DNA of 64,000 nt, taken from positions 438,587 through 502,586 of the forward strand of contig JAVSML010024002.1 in the NCBI GenBank assembly GCA_038503035.1, in the 5' to 3' direction. Within the stretch, counting starts at the first letter, position 1. Every line of letters starts with the position of its first letter. Under the pieces are notes generated by a model. The model was not told the DNA's origin. It saw only the letters and a list, made by a program, of their open reading frames with translations, and ran no database searches. Origin of the DNA: Crocodylus rhombifer (Eukaryota > Chordata > Crocodylia > Crocodylidae). Both the position numbers and the translations under genes were made by a program. This document shows positions 44,573-55,194 of this stretch, one piece after another.

Positions 44573-45261
44573 TCCAGAGAGAAATAAAAAGCTTCCTTTG
44601 CACCTTCCTGATAGCCTTGAAAGTTATATAGCTCTCTGCAGGAGCTTTAAATAAACATGCATGATCCTGGCATTATCAGACCCTCGCAGTACCACTGCAC
44701 CTGCTCTTACCAAGCCGCAGTCCTAAACATAGGGCAGGAACTTCCAAAAGTGACAAACAACATGGATGAAACAAAAGCAGGTACTATATTAAACTTGATG
44801 AATAAGCACAACACGCCAGTGGATTCTAAATTATAGCATCCCAGTCATCTCCTAGTGATGGTGGAAATCACTGGATGGCAACATGGCATGGCTATTGTTC
44901 TTAGCATGCAAGCAAAGTACAGTCTCTGAGATGGTCTTATGTATTGCTGATTTTTTGGGGGAGGGAGATCAGTTCTTTCAGTTGAACTTGAAAGCAGCAA
45001 GATTGTGGGTTTTTTGCTTTACTCTCTAACTAGAATCAGTGCTGGGGACACTATGGCTTCTGGGGAACCAGGCAGTAGGATTGGGTTTTGATTGGAGGCT
45101 CTCAAGAACAAATTGCCTGTGTGTGATTTATGAAAACCTCTATAGAGGAACATGTGACTTACAAGAGCTCATGATCATCCTGCTCTAATCTGAAGTGAGC
45201 TTTAGACCAGCGAAGCTTGTGCTATATTATTTATAGTCTGAATATATATTTAATGAATATA
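44573..45261. other. Non-coding, nothing recognised
   Basis: No gene or repeat could be supported in this stretch. Confidence 0.5.
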
Positions 45262-45354
45262 TAACCAATGTATATACTTTGGTTAGTCTATAAGGTGCAA
45301 ATCTATCTCACCTTTTACTTGACTGCAGACCAACACAGCTAACCATCTCTAGAC
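45262..45354 (+). repeat. Half of the 'gcataag' foldback repeat
   Basis: The words ggttagtctataaggtgcaa, then gcagaccaacacagctaac and catctctag match in order the right end of the foldback at 22811-23003. I recall this end ('ttagtctataaggtgcca ... cagactaacacggctac') as very common in turtles and crocodilians. Confidence 0.6.
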
Positions 45355-46224
45355 AGTCAAGCCATAGAATAACATTTATACTTGTATCAGTTTCCAACTT
45401 AAAAGTAGTTCATTTTGTATAGCCTACTTCTGTTGGAAAGCTCCTAAAGTTCCATATTCCTCTGATGGTTAGAAACTTTCCAATTTCCAGACCCAAATTA
45501 TTCACAGTCAATTTATATCCCTTCATTCTTCTACTAACATTTCTCTTTAACACCTGTCTTTCCCTGGCATTCATCCACATTACCTACTTTTCATTGTTCC
45601 TTTTATTATACTCTTACTCCTTTTCATTATCAAAAATAGAGGAAAATTTTTCATTGAATTTAAGGCATTTCTTGTTTTTCTTTAACCTTTAACTCTCCCA
45701 CAATATGGCTGCCCCACTTTTTCCTTCTTTTGTTTTTTGTTTTTGTGGCTGAAGACCCTTTTATTATGGATATTAACTTCCTTTGCAAGGTACAACTCAG
45801 TTCAACTTCTAGGAAGTTTCACTTTATACTTACTCTTGATGTGTTCGGTGTTTTGTGTGCTTATAAATCCTCTTTTCCATTCCTTGTAAGCTTTCTTCTT
45901 TGGTATTCTTTTTGAGGTTTTTTTCTTTATTTCAGTCTGTCAGTCAGGCATGGAGCACTTTCATACATTTTTATTTTACTTCTTTGAAACATTGTTTTAT
46001 CCACTAGTTCCAGATAGATCTTACATTGCTGATGTTAAAGAAATTCCAAACCTTCTCCATGTTCACGAACTCTTTGCTAATTAGCTCTTAGTATCTCAAT
46101 TTTTATATTTTTTTAAATAGAAAACCCTACTTACAGATTAATTTTGTTTATCCTTCCATTTTGTTTGAACTGAACTTATTGGTAAGTGATAATTTTATCC
46201 AAGGTTATGTTTTAGCACCAGCCT
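45355..46224. other. Non-coding, T-rich
   Basis: Strongly T-rich on the plus strand. A 75-codon hydrophobic frame is a product of that composition. No feature recognised. Confidence 0.45.
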
Positions 46225-47610
46225 GTGACAGAAAGCCTAGAGACTCCTATTACTGTAGGTTTAAGGAGGAAGACCTCTGCGATTAGGGCCTTGGGTAGCT
46301 AAATAGTGACTTGCTGTGAGAGGACAGGCAGCCAGGAATAACTGCCACCTGGGCAGGGAGCTGCCAGTTCAGGAAAAGGGGAATGCTACAGCCAGTCAAG
46401 AGATTGCTGCTTAGAACAGGCTGACTGTGGGAGAACTCACAGCTGACATATTGAGGAGCTGACTGCCAGCAAGCAAAATGAAGGCAAGCTGCAGGCAGGA
46501 CCAGTACTAGGAGGGTAACTCACCTAGGGAGCAGATACAGAGCAGCAAACTGCTCCAGGGCAGACAGGGAGGCAACCTAGAAGCTTAGGGCTACACAGGC
46601 TGCAGAGCTAAGTCCTATCTGAGAAAGCAGTCAGGTGAACAGGCACAGGGAAGATACACCTGTGAGAGGCTGCCAGTTCACATGACTGGCTGGGCAGGGC
46701 ATATAAAGCCAGTGCCTGAGAGCAGGCAGTCTAGTTGGCCTTGCAAGTTGTAAGGGAAAGGGTTCCTGACTAGGAAGGCTGTAGGGTGTCTGGTTGATGG
46801 TTGAGCTGCCTTGAACCTACTAGTAAGGCTCTGGGTGCTTGCAAGGGGAGGGTGTAGCCCAGAGCAGCAGAAGCTTGGTGCATACAGCCAGAGAGCTGGG
46901 ATTTATGTTTCGACCCAGAGTGGGGACATGTTCAGACCCACGGGGATTACATCTTGTTGTCCTGTTCAAACTGGTGGTTTGGGTTTGAGACTACTGGGGA
47001 GTAGAGGTCCTATTTGTACCTGAGGGGCATGCAACTGCCTTGAGCTTGCCCAAGAGTGGGGCTCAAAATTGCTAGACTAGCAGAGATGAGGCCAAGGGCC
47101 CAGGTCCCAAGCAGGGGATGAACCAGGGTCAGAGACCTACAGCCCAAGAAGGGCAAAACAAGTCTCAGAAGCAACAAGAGCCAGGGCCAGAGGGCCCAAA
47201 ATGGGTGAGAACCAGGGCCAGAGGCCTGGGGGTGAAGCCAAGAGACCCAGATCCATATCAATTGGCCAGTCCTGAAGGCTTGCAGCCAGAGGGAAGGGAG
47301 GCTGAAGCTGAGAGAGCCAAAGCCTCTACAAGGGACAGAATGGCATTGAGGAAAACCTTTGAGGGAGGGGCATAGGTGTAGGGAAGGCCAGAGGCTGTGA
47401 ATAGCCCATAAGGCAGTGAGTGCCAGATGGGGCATATACAGGCCAGGAAGGCCCACCTGAAGAAGGACTGAATTTGGGTTAGCAGGATCTTGGAAGGCAT
47501 CTGCTGGTGAAGGAAAGATGTAGGTGTGTTTTAGGACGCTTAGGCACTTCCCTTTTAATAATCCAACAAATGCATCAAGGTGTGGCAGGAGAGAGCACAA
47601 GGGACAGTAC
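46225..47610 (+). repeat. LTR-like dispersed repeat, copy 1
   Basis: This GC-rich stretch shares ordered words with 55195-56080: a TATA-like box (atataaag at 46701-46708; cccataaaaggg in the other), a following ctgactaggaaggctg / ctggtcagaaaggctg, gagctgccttgaacc / aagctgccctgggaa, a ggccaagggcccag block, and an end with cacttcccttttaataatcc / gtttcccttttccaagttaa followed by gtggcagg / atggcagat. A promoter-like box inside a repeated, non-coding unit suggests a solo LTR or an LTR-type element. No viral or element protein is recognisable. Boundaries are approximate; long frames on either strand are compositional. Confidence 0.5.
46701..46708 (+). promoter_or_regulatory. TATA-like box in LTR-like repeat
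   Basis: The word atataaag has a positional counterpart (cataaaag) at 55299 in the second copy of the repeat. Whether it ever drove transcription is inference. Confidence 0.3.
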
Positions 47611-47631
47611 CTAGAATCAAGGCAAGGGAGG

Positions 47632-47854
47632 GCAGGGTGGGTAGGCTAGCCTTGGCCCAAGCTGTCTGCTCCAGCCAAGCAGTGAGTGCCTCCTGCTCCT
47701 GGCCTGAGTCACTGTATGCAAATGGATGCATTTCTAGAATGAAAATGAAATATCTTTTCACTTGCTTATCGATTCAGTCTACACAGTTTAGAATAATCTG
47801 CAAAGACTGAATCAATCCAGCCTTGGACTTTTTGACAGTCTGTACTTAGTCCTC
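47632..47854 (+). repeat. Direct repeat A, about 225 bases
   Basis: It shares start (gcagggtgggtaggctag / gcagggtgggtgggttag) and end (gactttttgacagtctgt / gactttttgactgtctgt) with repeat B at 48253-48487; by eye roughly three quarters of positions agree. Inside, gattcagtct and agactgaatc form a 10-base stem. It begins just after the LTR-like repeat. No coding content. Confidence 0.7.
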
Positions 47855-48252
47855 ATAATTATATTTTTTCCTGGCAGTGTTTTTTTTCTCTAATAATACT
47901 ACACATCTGCATATGCATAGCCATACCCCACTCTGCTCTATACTAGTGTTGTAGAGGGCAAATAAAAAGTTATGCTAAGAACGTGCCCAGAGTTATAATT
48001 ATCTCTCAGGCTAGGGATATAAAGTGCATAATCAGTATAAGTGATCAGAAACAGGTTCAAATCTGTAACACAACAGACATCCAGTGCACATAAACTGCTT
48101 TCAAAATGGGCAAAATAAGTTTACAATACACCTGGATGGATATAATATCAGACTTATTGAATTCCATCCAGATCCCCTCCAGATTCAAATAACTCTTAGT
48201 CCCCCAACATCCCAGGATGCTTTGCAGCTACCCTACAACCCCCCCTCCCCTT

Positions 48253-48487
48253 GCAGGGTGGGTGGGTTAGTCTTGGCACAAGTTGTCTGCTTCAGCCAAG
48301 TAAGGAGGTGTGCTCTAATGCCCACCAGCTTCTGGCCTGGGCCACTGCAGGCATGTGGCTGAATTTCTGGAATCAAAACTGAATGTCTGTTCACTTGATT
48401 GTCATGTTCAATCTATGCAGTTTAGACTAACCTGCCAAGGTTGAATGGATTCAGCCTTAGACTTTTTGACTGTCTGTACTTAGCCTC
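48253..48487 (+). repeat. Direct repeat B, about 235 bases
   Basis: Partner of repeat A, about 400 bases downstream and in the same orientation. The stem seen in A is mostly kept (ttcaatct facing ggttgaa). The pair may be two insertions of one unnamed family or a local duplication. Confidence 0.7.
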
Positions 48488-49017
48488 TGTGGAAGACTGA
48501 CTTGGATGGTCTTGAGCTCACCTTCTAATTGCCAAAGATACGATGTTCTAAAAGGATGGGCTAACCTGTTTGTGAAAAATAAGAACTGATGCAACAAATG
48601 TTCAATCAAAACTTTTATTGTGATTCAAAAAATGTTTTTGTTACATTTTTCTGGAGTATTATAGTGAAATTCTGTAATTCCCATTTTCATCTGGAACCAT
48701 TAGTATTTGAATAATGTTTTCCCAGCTTGGCCAAAAGAAAACATTGCATAATTTGTGAGCTTGAACTTGAAAGTTTTCCAGTATTAAAAAATTGGAACTT
48801 GTGTATACAGTTGTAACTCAAAGGGGGTCTTTAAGTCAACCCCCGCAGCAGTGGTATTAATGGTATAAGTTAGATTTGTTTATATATGATTGTGCAAAAT
48901 CAGCATAATATTACAGGTCAAGGATTCAAAAGAAGATATTGTAATAGCAAAAAACATCTACCAGTAACATAAGGCCCATTTCTGATCTTGCTTCTCACCA
49001 GAAGCAGGTTTTACATT
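48488..49017. other. Non-coding, nothing recognised
   Basis: AT-rich; no gene or repeat recognised. Confidence 0.5.
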
Positions 49018-49110
49018 TAGAAGCATAGAGAGATAAGGCTGGAAGGAACCTCAAGAAGTCGTTTGGCTCAACTCAGCATAGGATCATCCCTATCTATAGC
49101 TTTTCAGCCA
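49018..49110 (-). mobile_element. Old CR1 3' tail, diverged
   Basis: Plus-strand text agaagcatagagagataagg, ctggaaggaacctcaagaag, tcgtttggctcaactcagc, ataggatcatccctatct parallels the reversed CR1 tail (catagaaaattagggttggaagggacctcaggaggtc in other copies), with many changes. An older subfamily. Confidence 0.6.
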
Positions 49111-50239
49111 AGTGATGCTCGAAAAAGTGGAGGTAATCGTGGATAGAGAAAATATTGTTTCTCTCCCCCTGCCTTCCCCAATATGAAGTTTCCTTAAACA
49201 AACTGTCACGAGAGAAATAGTGTTTTTGACATATTTGAAGGAAAATGCAAGTTTAAATTGTTCTCTCCTGTTTTCATTTTGTTTTTTAGTGCTGAGGATT
49301 TGCTGTTATAATTCTCCTCTATCTTCCTCCTCCATCCATAATCAGTAGAAAAAGCAGGGAGAAAAACATATGGAGAAATGATCTGTGTAGAGAAGGAATA
49401 TTTGTTCTAATTTTTTTCTCCCCGCCCCCCATTCTCGTTCCTCCATTCCTTTTTCGGTGGGATAAGGGATTGGAGGTATTTAAAAAGAAAGATAAAGGTG
49501 CCCCAGAAATCCACAGACTGAAAAACACCAATTTTCAATTCAATAAAAAATATTTTTTTTAAAAATATATTTTATAATCTCCTAACAAAAATCAAAATTT
49601 GCTTGTAGTGAAGCTTTCTGTGAAAACTTAATAGAAAAAAATATGATTCCCCCTCCCCTCAACCCGCTCTCTCCCGCTTTATTCCTGATCCGGTCTAGCC
49701 TACTGTTTAGGGGAAAAAAGACTCTTTTCTTTGACTTATCCTGCTTGAAGAATGTAACTGGTCTTAAGTGAGTAAAGTAGCAAGGTGCCCTCTCTCTCCC
49801 CATTCCCCCCATACACACACTTTGGAGGGGAAGGATACTTCAATATATATAAAATTAATATACCATATTATACCTTTAGTGAACTTCTTTGTTATAAGGC
49901 AAATACTTTTTCACTTGTACTAATCTTCTGTCTCCCATATTTGCATGCATGCTAGCCAAAACATCCAGACAAGTCACAATATTTGACCACTTACATGTGG
50001 TCATATGCAGTAGAGCTCAGATGGTCAGAATTTACACTGGTATTTATATCACTGTTGTGTTTGGCCTAAGAGGTTCAGAGAGGCTTTATCTGGTTGCTTG
50101 GTGCAATTGGATCTCTGAATTTGTTGAAGTTCACCCATCTGTGCTGGTTCTGGCTGGAAAACAAGAATTCTGCTTTTCAAGTTCCCGTTCTTCCTCTAGA
50201 TGAAACTGAGACCTTTCTTATTTTGTGAAAATTGAGAAT
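49111..50239. other. Non-coding; pyrimidine-rich patches
   Basis: Pyrimidine-rich patches lie at 49414-49455 and 49645-49690. No exon follows them recognisably. Nothing else seen. Confidence 0.45.
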
Positions 50240-50395
50240 CCTACCTCAGAATAGCCAACAGCCCAGTGGTTAGGACATTTATCAGGTATGTGAAGGCATA
50301 GGTCCAAAGTTGCTGATTCAGAGCAGAGACTTGAACATAGATCTCCTGTATCCCAGGTGAAAGCATTAACCACTGGGTTGGATGTCTCTGAAAAT
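50240..50395. repeat. tRNA-like foldback repeat, best copy
   Basis: Left arm: gaatagccaacagcccagtg, gttaggacatttatcagg. Right arm: gagacttgaacatagatctc, ctgtatcccaggtgaaagca, ttaaccactgggttgg. CCCAGTGGTTA and its exact complement open and close the element. Each arm looks like a tRNA head (A-box-like cagcccagtgg) followed by a B-box-like word (gttcaagtctc reading inward from the right). Related copies: 33735, 34125 and weakly 10565. Confidence 0.6.
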
Positions 50396-50786
50396 GACCT
50401 CCGTCCTGGATGGGGAGTGTGTCCTAACAAAAGTTTCATTGAAATCAATACATTTTCCTAAAGTTTTCGTTTCCGTAGATCAACATTTTCCAAACAGAAA
50501 GGGAAAAAAAGAAAAAAACAAACAAACCCCAGTATCTTTACAAAAAGTTCTTGACCAACTTTGTGGTGGCCAGATCAGATTAAAATTGTAGATGTGCTAC
50601 AGTAGCTCCCTGAGCTATTAGCACAGTAATACTGCATACTCAATGAGCTCTTTTACCCACTTCCTCTTAGTCACTTGATAACTTCTAAAGAGAGAGAGAG
50701 AGAAAAAGAGCAATGGCTTTTTGTATTGGGAGATGAATGTGAAAGGATTTCTGCTAGAAGGTCAGTTCAAGTTTTGTGTCCTTGCT
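50396..50786. other. Non-coding; short (GA)n
   Basis: A (GA)n run lies at about 50690-50702. Nothing else recognised. Confidence 0.5.
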
Positions 50787-50846
50787 AGACAATTGGACTA
50801 GATGATCTGCTCAGGTCCCTTCCGACCCTAGAAACTATGAAACTAT
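50787..50846 (+). mobile_element. CR1 3' tail, very short
   Basis: The text ggactagatgatctgctcag, gtcccttccgaccctagaaa, ctatgaaactatgga is the last 60 bases of the 'gaaactat' CR1 type. Nothing of ORF2 remains. Confidence 0.88.
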
Positions 50847-51042
50847 GGATTCACAACTCCATCCAAACTGGATTCAGAAGAGCTAAATATCTCTTGGTAC
50901 CTCTTTGGTGGAGACAAAAGCAGGACTTTCTATAAAATCCCATCCCTGGGAGAGTGGGGGAACACAATCCCAGTAGCCCTTGCTGATCCAGCAGCATATG
51001 CACACTACGAAATGTAGATGAGAGATAATTCTGATACTCCTC

Positions 51043-51122
51043 TATAGAATCACAGAAAATTAGGGTTGGAGGGGACCTCAGGAGGTCTAGTCCAACCCCC
51101 TGCTCAAAGCAGGACCATCCTG
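51043..51122 (-). mobile_element. CR1 3' tail, very short
   Basis: Reversed tail: agaatcacagaaaattaggg, ttggaggggacctcaggagg, tctagtccaaccccctgctc, aaagcaggaccatcctg. Of the type at 39527 and 40805; it lies 200 bases from an oppositely oriented tail of a different type (50787). Confidence 0.88.
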
Positions 51123-54100
51123 TCCCTGTATGGATACTTAAGATGGGAAGGGTGGACTACTTCATAAAATAAATGTTGCAGTATAAAATTCCATTGGAGA
51201 AGAATGGTTATTTAAAAAGCGGAATAAATGGTTACCCAATTAATTTAGAGTGATTAGCAGTTTTGAGTGTAGATAGTTTTATTGGCCTCAGGCTTCCAAC
51301 ATAACAGTATAAGGAAAATACATTTCATGAAAAGACACAAGGTAAGAATTTTGCAAGAGCACCACAGAGAGCTAGATGCTCATATGTTTCCCTTGTTTCC
51401 TCACTAAAAGCCATTAGAAGCACAAAGCTCTCTTTAGTTGGGGTAAATCACTGCAGATCCTCTGGCCTGACCAGAGCTTTGTGGATGCAGAAGCTGATGG
51501 CTAATATTGTACATGCCTCTTCCCCTCATTCTTCTCAAACAGCTTGCACTTCCTATACCTACAGCTATGGGGATTTTCTTTTGGGTGGCTTGCACATTTA
51601 ACTCCTAAGAAGCTTTGTCAGGAAGAAGTGGTTATTTGTCATGCCTTTCATCCACGGCTCAAGCTCTCCCTTGCTCCTTGAGCATCTCCCTTTCTCTTGT
51701 CCTTGGTGTAAACAATCTGTGTATTTGTTTCAAATCCTTGCCTCTTTGGTGGGGGTTGTTTGTTTCCCACCAGTAATACAACTGGTAAACGCCTAAATCG
51801 CATAAAACCTTGTTCACGTGAATAGTTCCATTGACTGGTAAATTTGCTGCATATGAACAAAGGGGTTTGCAAGGAATCAGCCCTTTGTGACTAGTGAAAT
51901 GCTTAATGGTACTGTTCTGAACCCATTACACTCAGATTTCTAAGCAAAGCACCTAAAAATCCAGTGTCAGCTCTAAGACTTCTACCTTTTAGCTTTGGTA
52001 CTTTTAACTGACATTCAGTGAGGTCCAGCAAATAGATTTGTACATTCAAATGCTTTTTGGAGACCACCAGTATTGCCATGTTTTTTCATTTCTGAGTCCA
52101 GTTCTGAGAGGAAAAGAAAACTAATTTAAAATTTCTAATTTCTTCAGCAATTCTCACTTGTCATATGTTTCTTGTTTATAAATCAGTCCATGCCATTAGA
52201 AATACTGGAGGGGGGAGAAAAAGTAATCTAAGGTGATGAAAAACCAAACTATAATATAGCTATTGCATTTTTATGAAGCTGTCAAAAATGCCCAGATGAA
52301 TGCAGCATTTTAATATTAATATTGTGGGCTCCCTACATAATTCTACACTTTTTAGTATGACTCAAACCCCTTCTGTGTTTACATTAGATTTACATAGCTG
52401 TCAAACTTTGAGGCACTTCTAAAGTTAGGTTTTATGAGCTACAGTCTATAATTATCTACATTTCACATTAAATTTACTAATACATAATTGAGACGCAGGG
52501 GTCTTGGTGCCCCAATGGTTGAGGTTAGTAAGAAAACTGCCGAGTATTGCACATGACATTAAGTCTGACATGCATTGCTTTCTTTGAACTTAAAGACTGT
52601 GGTCATTTTTACATAGCGACTTGCTTTAATCACTTCTAAAATATTAGAGCTTTGGATTGCTTAAAGTGATTTAAATTTGTAAAGATACAATGGCCACGCT
52701 GTGTGTCCCGTCTCTCTGGGGAGCTATGAAGCAAACGATGAGCTGTTAGATCTGTTGCAGACACTTCTGGGAAGATCTGAGCAACACACTGTTGTTCTGT
52801 GGAACAGGATTGCTAAGAGATTAATATTTAGCCAAAGCAGGGTGAACTTTTAAATTCATTGAAGGTTTGGTTTGAGCTGGAACTGGTGTCAGAACTACCG
52901 AAATACCAAATGTCTTATAGGTGTGGAATTGCTTCCAAGTTGATGGCTGTTAATTTTATTCATACTGTAAATCTCCAGCACCTATCATGAATCTGTGCCC
53001 CTCGCAAACATCTATCAATTGTTCTATGAATTTGTTCACTTTTCTTCCTTTCCAATCTGTAGCCCTAGACTACAGAACACATCAGTGCAATGCTCCAGCT
53101 TCCTTAAGTATATTGTCTTTCACTGGAAAGAAAATAAAAACTGTCTCTGATAAATTCCTCAAGAGACAGACTGAGCCTAAACCTGCCATGGACTATGTCA
53201 TAAATAGGCTTCAGCATCAGATACAACAGAGCCAGAACCAGCAGAAATACAGAGTTGGCTTCCTCCTGGGAGCAGCAGTGGGATTCAACTTAGTGGAATA
53301 CAAGAGTAATTCACTTACAAACATATCATATGAGCACACATCATCCTGATGTTATGTCACCAGCCTAGTGTTTATACTCCAGGAATATTTGGAATATGAA
53401 CTAATTTCATCCATGATATTATCCCCCATTAAAACAGATTAAGCATTAGGTGAAAAAAGATTGGCCCGATATCATTGCACTAAGTTCAATTGACAAGTTG
53501 CGTTGAGAGTTATCTCTTCATACCCTTTTGGCCTTGCAGGTTGCAGCCTTATCCCCTCCAGTGCAAAAGACAGGAGATATCTTTGGAAATGCCTGGCACA
53601 ATGCATCAGCAAATCCCTAAGCCTTCCAGTTTAGTACACAAGATGATTCCCTACACATTTTCTGGAAGAAGCAAATATCTATGACCCTACAGCCATGGTT
53701 TGTCTCATGTCCCTCAGTCCTGCCAAGCCAAGCACCTAATATCCTGGTCAGTCAATCTGTCCGTGGGGTACATGTATCAAACTCCAGCGCATTGTGGTGG
53801 TTTCTTTGCAAAAGCATCCTCAGGCTTCCTCACTGGATTTTTCCCCTGTTGCTAATGTAGGGGCAACTCTCTTCCTCTAAATTTGAACAAGGCTAAAAGT
53901 GAGCTAATGGTGAAGAAGACAGCATGAGTTTAAACCAATTAGCGCTAGGCACAGAGAACCCTCCATCAATCCAGTTCCCAAACGCACCTGTAACCTCAGC
54001 CTTTTCTAGTGGTCTGCTTACAGAGTCTCAGGTTTCCCATAGAAATTTATGACAGGCAAAGCCCTGGACAAGTGCATCTGCAGGAGCTCCTGCATTACAT

Positions 54101-54198
54101 AAACAGAGAAAGAAACTCATGAAATACAATGGAAGGCTTTTCCTTGGTATGCACAATGGAAGAAGGACAGAGAAATGTATAGTGTAACAGCCAGTTGA
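51123..54198. other. Non-coding, longest repeat-poor stretch
   Basis: About 3 kb without a recognised mobile element. A 120-codon plus-strand frame (52987-53349) and a 74-codon minus frame (51648-51872) have no recognisable domain. The scarcity of repeats could mark a functional or conserved region, but I see no exon to support that. Confidence 0.4.
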
Positions 54199-54392
54199 TT
54201 CAGAACGGGGGTTGAGGGGAAAGGAAGGAGAGAACTCATTCTAAGTTCCCCAGCCAGTGCTGGAGGATGGGACAGGTGTATTGGAGCCCCTCACGGTGAG
54301 GGGCAGGCTCCAGTTCACCCACATCAACCTCCAGTGCTGGCTAGACCCTAGAATGAGCTCCCTCTGGTCCCTTTCTCCCCTCCTATTCTGAA
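54199..54392. repeat. Foldback with arms of about 95 bases
   Basis: A large inverted repeat centred at 54295. The innermost arms (gcccctcac 54286-54294, gtgaggggc 54296-54304) are perfect. Outward, agccagtgctggagg faces cctccagtgctggct, gaactcattct faces agaatgagctc, and ggggaaaggaaggag faces ccctttctcccctcc. Outermost is ttcagaa facing ttctgaa. Small gaps are needed. Non-coding; probably a palindromic transposable element or a replication-born inversion. Confidence 0.7.
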
Positions 54393-54499
54393 ACAGGGAC
54401 AGGCAGGCAGGGAGCCGGGGCCACTGCTAGGAGAAACTGGCTGTAGGCTCCCAGCCAGAAGCTAGATCCCCCTCCCCCCTGGAACCAACAGGGAACTTC

Positions 54500-54900
54500 A
54501 GGTTGGTCCAGGGCATTGACAATGCATAGGGGGTGCATGCAGGTGCACATGTGCCTCCTGAGATTGGCGGAGCACCCCCTGAAAGAAGCACCTCTGATGC
54601 TGCTGGTGGCCCCTGCTCACCACACCCTCCTCACTGCCAGCACCTCTGGCAGCATTTTTGGGTAGTCACTAATTGCCACTGGCTGCTGCCAGTGCTGCCA
54701 GTGATGTCTGCAGGTGGTCACCGACTGCTGGTTGGCACTCACCACCCTCACCCCCCCCCCCCCCCCGACACTGTTGCAGCTGCCTGCAGGAGCTCCCCAC
54801 TCCCCACCACCATGCCTCCACCGCCACCACTGCTGCCGCCTGCGGGCAGTTGCTGTGTCCCCCCTGCCTCAGCAGGCATGCGTTGTTCATGGTCTGGGGA
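54500..54900. other. GC-rich block with poly-C
   Basis: A GC-rich segment with ctgccagtgctgccagtg and accaccaccatgcctccacc words and 16 C at 54751-54766. Several proline- or glycine-rich frames of 70-180 codons run on both strands because stops are rare in this composition. I recall similar GC-rich dispersed repeats ('gggggtgcatgcaggtgcac') from crocodilian DNA but cannot confirm a family. Confidence 0.45.
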
Positions 54901-55194
54901 ATTGTAACTCAGAACGCTTCCTACAAAGCGTTGTTGGTTACAGCAGTGAGCTGCACTTCCATCTGCATCAAAGGCAGCACAGACAGAAGTTACAAAAGAT
55001 CCTATGTTTTGAAACATCTTTATCTGACCCTTCATGCAGGAAGGGTTCAGATTTTCACCCAATCAGCCATTTTTAAAGTGGTCTGCAGCTATGCACTTAT
55101 GTTTGATCACAGCTACAGACTACTTTCTGTAGCTACTTCAGGTGAAAATTATTACTTCTGTCTGCTCCCAGAGAGCCAGAAGGCTCCTGTTACT

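Noticed and set aside
47010..47600. 196-codon minus-strand hydrophobic frame as a membrane protein
   Set aside because: It is antisense to the GC-rich LTR-like repeat and its residues follow from that composition.
52987..53349. 120-codon plus-strand frame as a gene
   Set aside because: No domain recognised and no promoter or splice context.
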